The position numbers and the translations under genes were made by a program. A stretch of DNA of 47,979 bases from an uncultured Lachnospiraceae bacterium. GTDB lineage: Bacteria; Bacillota; Clostridia; Lachnospirales; Lachnospiraceae. The stretch lies in NCBI GenBank assembly GCA_900314295.1, contig OMUU01000027.1, positions 1 to 47,979 of the forward strand, in the 5' to 3' direction. The notes under the pieces are model-generated. The model was given only the letters and a program-made list of their open reading frames with translations, had not been told where the DNA came from and made no database searches. Position 1 is the first letter of the stretch, and each line of letters opens with the position of its first letter. This document shows, one piece after another, positions 37,033 through 45,183 of the stretch.

Positions 37033-38202
37033 ATGAGCGCAAGAGAACTGATTGTAGGGATAGATCTTAACCGAAATCAGCCGCAGATCTGTTACTATGA
37101 GCGAGAAAAAGAAAACACGGTTACAGCGCCGATGAAGGTCGGGAACGATATGGTTTCCTTCCGTGAGATTCTCGACGGGGTTGAAAATCTGGTTCATGAT
37201 TTTCCGGACGAGAAGGAACGGGAGCGAAGGAGGGATGAGCTGGAGGAGACGGCCGCAGAGACGATGCGCAAGGCGCTTTATACTCTGGGCCTGAATGATC
37301 CGGGATCACAGATCGTCGGAATTACGATAACGGTTCCTGTCCTGACCCGTCCGATCGTACATCTGGTCAAATCCATCTACCGGCAGCTGGGACTTGCAAA
37401 GGCCCGCGCTTTTCTTCAGGATTACAAGGAAAGCTGCTTTTACCATACGATTTATCAGAAGAGGGAGCTCTGGAACCGGAATGTCGGGTTCTTTATCTTT
37501 GAGGGAGAGAAGGTTTCTTTTCTGTCCATGAGCATGAATCCGCAGACAAGACCGGTGACCTTTACGATGGAGGACGGAATCACAATCAGTCTGAAGGAGG
37601 ACCGGAGCCTTTGGGATGAGCAGTTCTATAATATGATCAACGCTTCTCTCCGGCAGAACATGTATTCTTGCATTTTTCTGATGGGAGATACGTTTGACCG
37701 GTCCTGGGCGGGGCGCTCCATTGCACTGCTTTGCCGGGCGGGGCGGAAGGTTTTTGTGGTCGATAATCTCTATGCGAGAGGCGCGTGCTACACGGCGCAG
37801 GAGAAGGTCGTCCAGAGAAAGTTCCCGGACTGTCTGTATCTCGGGGATGAAATCATCCGCAACAATATCGGAATGAAGATGTACCTTCAGGGGAGAGAAA
37901 CCTATTATCCGTTGATCGCCGCGGGAGTAAACTGGTATGAGGCGGATAAGATCTGTGAGTGTATTTTGATCGGCAAAGAGCATGAGCTGCGGTTTCTGAT
38001 CAGTCGTATGGATGAAAAGGATCAGAAGGTATCGGTAATGGAGCTGCCGGAGCTTGACGACCGTCCGGACGGGACGACCCGTCTGCGGATTCATTTGTCG
38101 TGCGAATCTTCGAAGCGCTGCGTGATTGAAGTTGAGGATCTGGGATTCGGAGATATGTATCCGGCGACCGGAAAAGTCTGGCGGGAAATTCTGGAGGAGT
38201 GA
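37033..38202 (+). CDS. DUF5716 family protein with a degenerate actin/Hsp70-like fold
   Basis: 389 aa. The name DUF5716 is from memory. Its layout follows the Hsp70/actin ATPase fold but with altered nucleotide motifs: ELIVGIDLNRNQPQICYYE at the start (phosphate-1 place), ITITVPVLTRPIVHLVKSIY near residue 97 (compare Hsp70 ITVPAYF), an FFIFEGEKVSFLSM strand pair where phosphate-2 (DLGGGT) would be, and CIFLMGDTFDRSW...YARGACYTA where Hsp70 has GG(S/T)..GAA. The canonical GGG and GT residues are gone, so ATPase activity is doubtful. ATG 37033 has GAGGAGGTG before it. It overlaps nothing but is tightly packed with DUF5717 and the TPR gene. Confidence 0.85.
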   Translation: MSARELIVGIDLNRNQPQICYYEREKENTVTAPMKVGNDMVSFREILDGVENLVHDFPDEKERERRRDELEETAAETMRKALYTLGLNDPGSQIVGITITVPVLTRPIVHLVKSIYRQLGLAKARAFLQDYKESCFYHTIYQKRELWNRNVGFFIFEGEKVSFLSMSMNPQTRPVTFTMEDGITISLKEDRSLWDEQFYNMINASLRQNMYSCIFLMGDTFDRSWAGRSIALLCRAGRKVFVVDNLYARGACYTAQEKVVQRKFPDCLYLGDEIIRNNIGMKMYLQGRETYYPLIAAGVNWYEADKICECILIGKEHELRFLISRMDEKDQKVSVMELPELDDRPDGTTRLRIHLSCESSKRCVIEVEDLGFGDMYPATGKVWREILEE

Positions 38203-38207
38203 AACAA

Positions 38208-38981
38208 ATGAGCATGGCTGTGTTGTGTCAGGTGAAGAGGGCGGACCATCCTTTTTATATCCGCGACATTGATCTGAATATTTACTCGATTGAGGAGCTC
38301 TGCTATTTTGTAGATCATAATCTAGCTCTGGTTGAAGAGGATTTCTTTGACGATGCTCTGATCGGATGGATCGGAGAGGAGCTTCAGGATCACAATTTTG
38401 TTCGGACGCTGGAGAGAATCCGGAAGGAGGGCGTACAGCCGCTTGGAAGAATGCTGCATGCTCTGAATGCTGAGACCGGATGGATCTATGTGCAGGACCG
38501 GGAGGCATTTGAGAAAACGCTTGACGGCAACCGGAAGCTTCCCGGACCGGAAAGACTGCGCCTGCGGGCTGATTCGCTGGTAGGTTACGGAAAATACACG
38601 AAGGCGATCGAGGAGTACAAGAGAATTCTTGGAATGGAAGATCTGGAGGGGCTCGGCGAACAGTTTCTGGGCACGGTGTACAACAATATGGGGGTCACCT
38701 ATGCCAGGTTGTTTGAGATGGATGAGGCGATCAATTGTCTGAGAAAGGCCTATGACAGCATTCACTCCAGAGAGGCTCTCAGGAATTATCTCTGCGCCGT
38801 TTACCTTGCGAGAGGGACAGAAGGTTTTGAAAACTCTGCTGATGAGCTGAAGGCGGATAAAGAGACCAGAGAGACCCTGCTTTCCGAGATCAAGGATAGG
38901 AAACTACCGGAGCCTGAGGGGGATATTAATTCCCTGCTTGGCGAATGGGTCCGCGAGTACCACAGGGAAACCGCGAGGTAA
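38208..38981 (+). CDS. TPR-like protein, third gene of the DUF5717/DUF5716 module
   Basis: 257 aa; not recognised beyond TPR-like repeats. The N-terminal 100 residues (SIEELCYFVDHNLALVEEDF, DDALIGWIGEEL) form a helical unknown domain. Residues about 115-195 contain TPR-like helix pairs with typical G-Y-A/N-N-G-Y signatures (YGKYTKAIEEYKRIL, NNMGVTYARLFEMDEAINCL). No membrane segment or signal peptide is seen. GGAGGAG at 38193-38199 is spaced for ATG 38208; a GTG at 38199 overlapping the previous stop is less likely. It ends the operon, followed by the palindromic repeat array. Confidence 0.85.
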   Translation: MSMAVLCQVKRADHPFYIRDIDLNIYSIEELCYFVDHNLALVEEDFFDDALIGWIGEELQDHNFVRTLERIRKEGVQPLGRMLHALNAETGWIYVQDREAFEKTLDGNRKLPGPERLRLRADSLVGYGKYTKAIEEYKRILGMEDLEGLGEQFLGTVYNNMGVTYARLFEMDEAINCLRKAYDSIHSREALRNYLCAVYLARGTEGFENSADELKADKETRETLLSEIKDRKLPEPEGDINSLLGEWVREYHRETAR

Positions 38982-39006
38982 CAGAGAACTCGAAGGTATT
39001 ATATTT

Positions 39007-39408
39007 AGCGTCGCCCGGGTCAGACTGTTTGAGAGACAGGCGGGCGACGCAAATCAATCAAATCCAAGCAAATCTTAAAATCGTCGTCTGGTCCAGGACC
39101 GTATGAGGCTCGCCAGGCGACGCAAATCAAGCGAATCTCTAAATCGTCGCTTGCTTCAGGGTATATGAAGCTTGTCTGGCGGCGGAAAACAAGCAAATCA
39201 CAAAATCGTCGCTTAGTTCAAGGTACATGAGCAGGAGTCAGGCGACGCAAATCAAACAAATCTCAAATTCGTCGCTTGCTTCAGGGTATATGAAGCTTGT
39301 CGGGCGGCGGAAATCAAACAAATCACAAAATCGTCGCCCGGTTCAGGGAACATGAAGCTTGTCAGGCGACGGGAATCAGGCAAATTATAAAATCGTCGCA
39401 TGTTTTAG
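39007..39408 (+). repeat. Tandem array of about 62-63-bp palindromic units
   Basis: Units begin at TCGTCGC and recur at 39081, 39144, 39206, 39269, 39331 and 39393 (last one partial), spaced 62-63 bp; a first diverged unit begins at 39007. Each unit pairs its ends (CGTCGC... with ...GCGACG) and holds an inner stem (CTTCA/TGAAG), then an AAATCAAACAAATC-like spacer. Unit 1 has a perfect 10-bp stem, GCGTCGCCCG/CGGGCGACGC. The whole period is conserved, so this is not a CRISPR array. It stands between the TPR gene and a nuclease-like gene. Confidence 0.85.
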
Positions 39409-39435
39409 AAAAGAGGATAAGAGGAAGGAGAAGGT

Positions 39436-40318
39436 ATGGAACGTGAAAGAATGGATCAATATCTGTATGCAAGTGAAGAACTATATGCTTGGATTTTAAA
39501 ACGTGCGGACGCTTTAAAAAAGGTAATAGATTAAAAAAGAAAAGGATCTTGCAAAGTACCAGGCAAAGCTTCCGCCGGTAAAGATTAAAGCGTCTGCAGA
39601 TGGAAAAAATCACGCTAGAGAACAATTTTATTGGCGGAAGAGCGCTGACGAAAAAACCGGAACGTATCTTAAAAAGACGCCGGAGAACATAAAATTTATT
39701 AAGATGATGATTCAAAAAGAATATGATCAGAAACTGCTGAAAGCAGCCAATAATGAGTATAAGTATTTGCTGGGCGGGAAACGCTTCTGCATGATGGATT
39801 CTTTTGAGAAAGCATATGATTCCATGGGTGCGGTGAAGCAAAAATGGGTCTCTCCTGCTTTTGTAAGCGATGAACAATATGAGGAAGAATGGCTTCGGCA
39901 ATCCTTTTCTGATGCGGGATATAAGAGCGAGAACAAAGTCTATAAAACAAAACAGGGGGAAGAAGTCAGATCAAAATCGGAACTAATCATTGCAAATGCA
40001 CTTTTCGAAAAAAAGATTCCATATCGCTATGAGTATCCACTGACAGATTCAGGACGGATATGGGCAGTGCCGGATTTTACGGTTTTAAACGTCTGTGAGC
40101 GGAAGGAGTACTATTGGGAACATTTTGGAATGATGGGAGATCCGGAATATGCAAGAAATACGATGAAGAAGATTCGAAGTTATGAAAAGCATCATATGTT
40201 TCCCGGAAACGAAGTTATCTATACGTTTGAGTCAGATGAGGTTCAAATTAACGTAGAAAGCATAGAAGATATTATTGTAACATATTTTGGAAGAAAATAC
40301 CGTCCGAACCTGGACTGA
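39436..40318 (+). pseudogene. Frameshifted PD-(D/E)XK nuclease-like gene
   Basis: The reading frame starts at ATG 39436 with AAGGAG before it and stops at TAA 39532 after 32 residues; the other part continues in the next frame from 39533 to 40318 (about 261 codons). Removing one base at 39532 restores a 293-aa protein. The C-terminal region looks like a PD-(D/E)XK-type nuclease: SKSELIIANALFEKKIPYRY (Glu codon 39980), VPDFTV (Asp codon 40073), YYWEHFG (Glu codon 40118). The segment is markedly AT-richer than its surroundings, suggesting recent acquisition. Family is from motif likeness only. An internal ATG at 39704 could give a 204-aa product. Confidence 0.6.
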
Positions 40319-40359
40319 AAAGTTCATGTTACACAGTATAAATATCTCGGAAAGTTTTC

Positions 40360-40388
40360 TTGACAGAAGCTGTGAAACGTGGTTTAAT
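40360..40388 (+). promoter_or_regulatory. Promoter of the trp operon
   Basis: Perfect TTGACA (40360-40365), 17-bp spacer, TTTAAT (40383-40388). Transcription would start near 40395, at the head of the T-box leader. Confidence 0.8.
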
Positions 40389-40394
40389 ATCAAC

Positions 40395-40718
40395 ATAATT
40401 TAAGACTACATCAGTTTAAACCGTTGAAGTGGAGATAAAGCGGATGGGGCACTCACAGAGAGTCCGGGGAGGTGTGAGCCGGGCAGGACGCTGATCTGTA
40501 AATGGACCACTGAGGGCAGGGTGAAAGTATAGGATGAACACCGCAGGTGATCATGGTACGAGTAGCTTCTGACGCAGGGCATACGTTACATGCCGGAGAT
40601 ATGATGGTATCTCATGAGTGTGTGGAGACACAAATACAAGGTGGCACCGCGGGAATCGAAGCTGTACGATTATACCCGCCCTTGACAGAAGAAAATCTGT
40701 CATGGGCGGGTATCTTAA
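40395..40718 (+). promoter_or_regulatory. Tryptophan T-box riboswitch
   Basis: A T-box leader ahead of trpE. The specifier loop reads AAATGGACC with codon TGG (Trp) at 40503-40505. Stem I shows the AGAGAGTCC motif (40455 onwards) and the GTGTGAGCC region; then come a stem II-like hairpin (GGGCATACGTTACATGCC) and stem III (GAGATAT...ATGGTATCTC); then the T-box AAGGTGGCACCGCGG (about 40639-40651). Uncharged tRNA-Trp would pair with TGG and the T-box bulge, stabilise the antiterminator and let the operon be read. Everything fits a classical Trp T-box; only one unit is present. Confidence 0.92.
40671..40717 (+). terminator. T-box terminator hairpin
   Basis: ATACCCGCCC..TTGACAGA / TCTGTCA..GGGCGGGTAT with loop AGAAAA. 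The stem is long and strong, but the sequence after it is TATCTTAATG, not a clean T-run; element C2 begins at 40720. Confidence 0.8.
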
Positions 40719-40719
40719 T

Positions 40720-40848
40720 GTATAAGTCCAGTCGCATGACAGAGACGGACTGCACACCTGTAGGGTGTGCAGGTCCGGCTATGGCTTTGCGAATACCTGT
40801 TAGCGGCACGAAAGCTGCGAAGCAGCGAAGTGACGCGGGGACTTATAC
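40720..40848 (+). repeat. Repeat element C, deleted copy (C2) in the trp leader
   Basis: Same terminal repeats as C1, GTATAAGTCC (40720-40729) and GGACTTATAC (40839-40848). A 49-bp segment is missing relative to C1, apparently lost between two TGCG repeats; this removes the third stem. The other stems persist with a few changes. It starts two to three bases after the T-box terminator stem. Confidence 0.8.
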
Positions 40849-40865
40849 TGTAACAAAACGAAATC

Positions 40866-40986
40866 AGCTCTTCGAAAACGCAGAAGGACTCGTCGCACGC
40901 GAAAGAACTTAGGACTCTTCGAAAACGCAGACAAACCGTATGTTGCGAAACATGTGTAAGAGAATGAAGTGACGCGTATGCGGTTT
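40866..40986 (-). repeat. Repeat element A, rearranged copy 5
   Basis: Two truncated, inverted A halves. The first (40866-40905) runs AGCTCTTCGAAAACGCAGAAGG and breaks at the centre. The second (40915-40986) restarts with CTCTTCGAAAACGC and ends in GACGCGTATGCGG, the left-arm extension of copies 2 and 3. It starts 17 bp after C2, as A1 does after C1. Confidence 0.7.
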
Positions 40987-41016
40987 CAGGAAACTTCAGG
41001 ATACGGAGGAAATGTT

Positions 41017-42486
41017 ATGAAGCAGACATCGTTCGAGGAAGTGAAGAAGATTGCAGCATCCGGCGATTATAAGCGAATTCCGGTGACAAGGGAGATTCTC
41101 TCCGACATCCGCACACCGGTGGAAACTCTGAGAGCACTGCAGAATGTCAGCAGCCACTGCTTTCTCCTGGAGAGTGTGGAGGACAGCCGGCAGTGGGGCA
41201 GATACACGTTTCTCGGATTTGATCCGTCCATGGAAATTTCGTGCAAGGATCATGTCCTTACCGTAAATGCCGGCGGCAGAATCCGGATGGAAACCGCCCA
41301 TCCGGGAATCTACATCAAGCAGATTATCCACGAGAACAGATCGCCGCGGATTCCGGGACTTCCCACGCTGACAGGAGGGCTCGTCGGTTATTTTTCCTAC
41401 GATTACATTCAGTATGGTGAGCCGGAGCTGAAGCTGGACGCGCCGGATGAAGACAGGTTTGATGACGTAAATCTGATGCTGTTTGACAAACTGATCTGTT
41501 ACGATAACTTCCGTCAGAAGATCGTCCTGATTGTCAATATCCATACGGAGTGCATGGAGACCGATTACAACAAGGCTGTTATTCAACTGGATGAGATGGA
41601 AAACATCATCCGGAACGGAAAGCCGAAGAATGTGCCTGTGGGGCATCTGCTTGAGCCGCTGAAGCCGAAGCTTTCTCTGGAGGAGTTCTCGGAAAAGGTT
41701 GAGAAAATAAAGCATTACATCCGCGAGGGAGATATTTTTCAGCTTGTTTTCTCGAATCCCATGAAGGCGGCGTATGAAGGCAGCCTCCTGAATACCTACC
41801 GCGTTCTCAGAACGACAAATCCGTCACCGTACATGTTTTATTTTTCGGGGGATGATGTGGAAATCGCAGGAGCTTCTCCGGAAACGCTCGTAAAGGTGGA
41901 AAACGGGGTAATCCGGACCTTCCCCCTGGCGGGAACAAGGCCGAGAGGACGGGATGACCAGGAGGATCAGCGTCTGGAGAAGGAGCTTTTGTCCGATGAA
42001 AAAGAGCGTGCGGAGCATAATATGCTGGTGGATCTTGGACGAAATGATCTCGGCAGACTGTGCAAATTCGGGACAGTGGAAGTTGAAAAATATATGTGTA
42101 TTGAAAAATACTCGCATGTCATGCACATCGGATCGGCTGTAAAGGGGGAGCTTCGCGATGACAGGCAGGCCATCGATGCCGTAGACTCCGTGCTGCCGGC
42201 GGGAACGCTCTCGGGAGCTCCGAAGTTCCGCGCATGTGAACTGATCAATGAGCTGGAGAATGACAGAAGAGGAATTTACGGCGGCGCAGTCGGATATGTT
42301 GATTTTACGGGGAATCTGGATGTGTGCATCGCGATTCGTCTGGCATATAAGCGGAATGGGAAGGTATTCGTTCGTTCGGGCGCCGGGATCGTCGCGGACA
42401 GTGTTCCGGAGAAGGAATATCAGGAATGCCGGAATAAAGCGAGAGCCGTGGTGGAAGCTCTTAAGAAAGCGGAGGAAGAAGAATGA
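41017..42486 (+). CDS. trpE: Anthranilate synthase component I
   Basis: 489 aa chorismate-binding subunit. With TrpG it makes anthranilate from chorismate and glutamine, the first committed step to tryptophan. The tryptophan feedback motif LLES is present at residues 50-53, followed by RYTFLGFDP. The C-terminal chorismate domain shows IREGDIFQLVFSNP, SPETLVKVENG, RPRGRDDQED and AGAGIVADSVPEKEY. The ATG 41017 with ACGGAGGAAA before it is chosen over an in-frame ATG at 40969, which lies inside repeat A5. It overlaps trpG by 4 bp (ATGA). Confidence 0.97.
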   Translation: MKQTSFEEVKKIAASGDYKRIPVTREILSDIRTPVETLRALQNVSSHCFLLESVEDSRQWGRYTFLGFDPSMEISCKDHVLTVNAGGRIRMETAHPGIYIKQIIHENRSPRIPGLPTLTGGLVGYFSYDYIQYGEPELKLDAPDEDRFDDVNLMLFDKLICYDNFRQKIVLIVNIHTECMETDYNKAVIQLDEMENIIRNGKPKNVPVGHLLEPLKPKLSLEEFSEKVEKIKHYIREGDIFQLVFSNPMKAAYEGSLLNTYRVLRTTNPSPYMFYFSGDDVEIAGASPETLVKVENGVIRTFPLAGTRPRGRDDQEDQRLEKELLSDEKERAEHNMLVDLGRNDLGRLCKFGTVEVEKYMCIEKYSHVMHIGSAVKGELRDDRQAIDAVDSVLPAGTLSGAPKFRACELINELENDRRGIYGGAVGYVDFTGNLDVCIAIRLAYKRNGKVFVRSGAGIVADSVPEKEYQECRNKARAVVEALKKAEEEE

Positions 42487-43082
42487 TTCTGTTAATTGAC
42501 AACTACGACAGTTTTTCATATAACCTTTACCAGCTGATCGGCGCCCTGAACCCGGATATTGAGGTGATTCGGAATAATGCAAAGACAGTCGGAGAAATCA
42601 GAGATATGAAGCCGGACTGCATCATTCTATCTCCGGGACCGGGAAAGCCGAAGGACGCGGGTATCTGCGAGGATGTCGTCCGGGAGATGGGCGGAGAGGT
42701 GCCGATCCTCGGCGTCTGTCTCGGCCATCAGGCAATCTGCGAGGCGTCAGGCGCCGTGATCTCCTACGCGAAAAAGCTGATGCACGGCAAACAGTCACGG
42801 GTGAAGCTCGATGTGACGGCACCGATTTTCAGAGGACTCCCGGAAGAGGTGACCGTGGGGCGGTATCATTCCCTGGCAGTCATGGAGGACACGCTTCCGC
42901 CCCAGTTGAAGGAAATCGCAAGGGCTGACGACGGAGAGGTCATGGCTGTGGCGGACATGGAAAGTAAGATCTACGGGCTGCAGTTTCATCCGGAATCGAT
43001 TATGACGCCGGAGGGAAAACAGATGCTTCGGAATTTTCTGACGAGCAGCGGAATCGCGGCGGCGGAAGACAGTGAAAAATAG
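42483..43082 (+). CDS. trpG: Anthranilate synthase component II (glutamine amidotransferase)
   Basis: 199 aa class I glutamine amidotransferase supplying ammonia to TrpE. The nucleophile Cys79 is in LGVCLGHQAI, and the His169/Glu171 pair is in QFHPES. The oxyanion motif ILSPGPGKP is intact. The start overlaps the trpE stop by 4 bp, which ties the two subunits' translation. This form may also serve p-aminobenzoate synthesis in species without pabA; no pab genes are in view. Confidence 0.96.
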   Translation: MILLIDNYDSFSYNLYQLIGALNPDIEVIRNNAKTVGEIRDMKPDCIILSPGPGKPKDAGICEDVVREMGGEVPILGVCLGHQAICEASGAVISYAKKLMHGKQSRVKLDVTAPIFRGLPEEVTVGRYHSLAVMEDTLPPQLKEIARADDGEVMAVADMESKIYGLQFHPESIMTPEGKQMLRNFLTSSGIAAAEDSEK

Positions 43083-43094
43083 AAGAAATACATT

Positions 43095-43200
43095 GAAGAA
43101 TAGAAGCATCAGAGAATAGGAGCATTCAAGAATAGAGGCATCAAAGAATAGAAACCTTCAAGAATAGAGGCATCAAAGAACGGAAGAAATTCATCGAAGA
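43095..43200 (+). repeat. Degenerate 16-bp tandem repeats in the trpG-trpD gap
   Basis: About six units of the type AGAATAGAGGCATCAA repeat with a period near 16 bp, AT-rich, ending close to the trpD ribosome site. Unlike the rest of the operon, this gap is 151 bp long. No ORF, promoter or terminator is seen. Confidence 0.7.
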
Positions 43201-43233
43201 ATAACGAAAATACATCGACAGGAGGAAAGAAAA

Positions 43234-44256
43234 GTGATTAAAGAAGCCATTGAAAAAATCGTAGACAAACAGGATCTTACCTATGACGAGGCTTACACCG
43301 TCATGAACGAGATCATGAGCGGACAGACGACGCAGACACAGAACGCCGCCTTTCTTGCGGCACTTTCCACAAAATCCGCGAAGGCGGAAACTATCGATGA
43401 GATCTCCGGCTGCGCGCAGGCGATGAGAGAGCATGCGATCCCGGTCAGACATCCCGGGATGGAGGTTCTCGAGATCGTGGGTACGGGAGGCGATAAATCC
43501 CATACCTTTAATATCTCGACGACGAGCGCCTTTGTCATTGCGGCAGCCGGAATTAAGGTCGCGAAGCACGGTAACCGCGCGGCATCCTCACTCTCCGGAA
43601 CAGCGGACTGCCAGGAGGCGCTTGGGGCAGATATCAACCAGGATCCGGAGAAGGCGCTGCGGCTTCTGACAGATGTCGGAGTCTGCTTCCTCTTCGCCCA
43701 GAAATACCATACAGCGATGAAATATGTAGGGGGTATTCGCAAGGAGCTCGGCATCCGGACGGTATTTAACATTCTGGGACCGCTGACGAATCCGGCAAAT
43801 CCCGAGTATTTCCTTCTCGGCGTGTACGATGAGTATCTGGTAGAGCCGATTGCAAAGGTTCTGGACAAGCTCGGCGTGAAGCGCGCATTTGTCGTATACG
43901 GGCAGGACCGCCTGGATGAGATTTCTGCGAGCGCCCCGACCACTGTCTGCGAGCTGCGGGACGGATATTACAGGTCGATGGTCATCACCCCGGAGCAGTT
44001 CGGTCTGACGCGCGGCACGAAGGATGAGCTTGTGGGAGGAACTGCGGAGGAAAACGCGCAGATCACAAGGAATATCCTCAACGGCACAATTCAGGGAACA
44101 AAGAGGAACGCTGTGCTTCTGAATGCCGGAGCTGCAATCTATGTAGCGGGAAAGGCGGACAGCATCGACGAGGGGATCCGGACGGCAGCGGAATTGATCG
44201 ACAGCGGAAAGGCAGAGAAGGTTCTCGAGGATTATATCCGGGAATCCAATGCGTAA
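43234..44256 (+). CDS. trpD: Anthranilate phosphoribosyltransferase
   Basis: 340 aa. Joins anthranilate and PRPP to phosphoribosyl-anthranilate. The PRPP-binding glycine-rich motif is [14 protein letters not shown] from residue 83, with [12 protein letters not shown] and the anthranilate-side [19 protein letters not shown]. The start is GTG at 43234 with GGAGGAAAG before it. Stand-alone TrpD, not fused to TrpG, is the usual Firmicutes form. Confidence 0.97.
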   Translation: MIKEAIEKIVDKQDLTYDEAYTVMNEIMSGQTTQTQNAAFLAALSTKSAKAETIDEISGCAQAMREHAIPVRHPGMEVLEIVGTGGDKSHTFNISTTSAFVIAAAGIKVAKHGNRAASSLSGTADCQEALGADINQDPEKALRLLTDVGVCFLFAQKYHTAMKYVGGIRKELGIRTVFNILGPLTNPANPEYFLLGVYDEYLVEPIAKVLDKLGVKRAFVVYGQDRLDEISASAPTTVCELRDGYYRSMVITPEQFGLTRGTKDELVGGTAEENAQITRNILNGTIQGTKRNAVLLNAGAAIYVAGKADSIDEGIRTAAELIDSGKAEKVLEDYIRESNA

Positions 44257-44363
44257 GAAAACGGCGCGGTTCTCAGCATGGCTGTGAGGCTGGCTGCTTT
44301 ATGCCGCAGGCAGAGCAAAACCGTAAGGACTATCAGATGTGCGGTACTGATATAGGAGGATAC

Positions 44364-45155
44364 ATGATATTAGATGATCTGGCGGAAGCCACAAGAAACC
44401 GTATCCGAAAACAGAAAGAGGCGATTCCTCCGGAGGAACTCCGGCGGAGGGCAGAGTCCATGAAGGCGGACACCGGCTTTCCCTTCGAGGCAGCGCTGGC
44501 GCGTCCGGGGATGTCCTTTATCTGTGAGGTAAAAAAAGCATCTCCATCGAAGGGACTCATTGCGCCGGATTTTCCGTATCTGGAAATCGCGAAAGAATAT
44601 GAAGCAGCAGGGGCATCCGCTATCTCATGCCTGACAGAAACGGATTATTTTCTGGGCAGTGACAGGTATCTGGAGGATATCGCGTCCGCGGTGCAGATCC
44701 CGGTTCTCCGGAAGGATTTTACAATTGATCCGTACATGATCTGGCAGGCCAGGGTGATGGGCGCCTCCGCTGTGCTTCTGATCTGTGCCATTCTCAGCGA
44801 AGAGCAAATCCGGGAATTCCGGGAGATCGCGGAGGGGCTTGGACTTTCCGCTCTTGTGGAGGCACATGACGAACAGGAAGTGGAGACGGCTGTCCGGGCG
44901 GGAGCGCGTATGATCGGAGTGAATAACCGGAATCTGAAGGATTTTACGGTTGATGTCCGGAATTCGGTGCGGTTGAGAGGAATGATTCCAAAGGATGTGA
45001 TCTATGTTTCCGAGAGCGGAATCCGGACTCCGGAGGATGTCGGGGCGCTCTTCCGGAACGGTACAGACGCTGTTCTGATCGGGGAGACGCTGATGCGCAG
45101 CCCGGATAAGAAAGCGGAGCTTGATTTTCTGCGCCGGGACTGTGTGGACCGCTGA
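44364..45155 (+). CDS. trpC: Indole-3-glycerol phosphate synthase
   Basis: 263 aa TIM-barrel enzyme that decarboxylates and closes the ring of CdRP. Motifs: FICEVKKASPSKG (catalytic Lys), VLRKDFTIDPY, IGVNNRNLKDF and VSESGIRTPEDV. ATG 44364 follows ATAGGAGGATAC exactly; the frame is open from 44301 but without a site. The trpD-trpC gap (107 bp) contains a GC-rich hairpin and no other feature. trpF follows after 28 bp. Confidence 0.96.
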   Translation: MILDDLAEATRNRIRKQKEAIPPEELRRRAESMKADTGFPFEAALARPGMSFICEVKKASPSKGLIAPDFPYLEIAKEYEAAGASAISCLTETDYFLGSDRYLEDIASAVQIPVLRKDFTIDPYMIWQARVMGASAVLLICAILSEEQIREFREIAEGLGLSALVEAHDEQEVETAVRAGARMIGVNNRNLKDFTVDVRNSVRLRGMIPKDVIYVSESGIRTPEDVGALFRNGTDAVLIGETLMRSPDKKAELDFLRRDCVDR

Positions 45156-45183
45156 AATTGAAGAATCAGATTCGGAGGAAAAC

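Noticed and set aside
39007-39408. CRISPR array
   Set aside because: The period of 62-63 bp looks CRISPR-like, but the whole unit including the would-be spacer is conserved, and no cas genes are near.
40461-40505. Classical trp leader peptide with tandem Trp codons
   Set aside because: No small ORF with consecutive TGG codons; the T-box specifier explains the regulation.
40547-40912. 121-codon + strand frame in the trp leader
   Set aside because: It crosses the T-box, its terminator and elements C2/A5; the RNA features explain the sequence.
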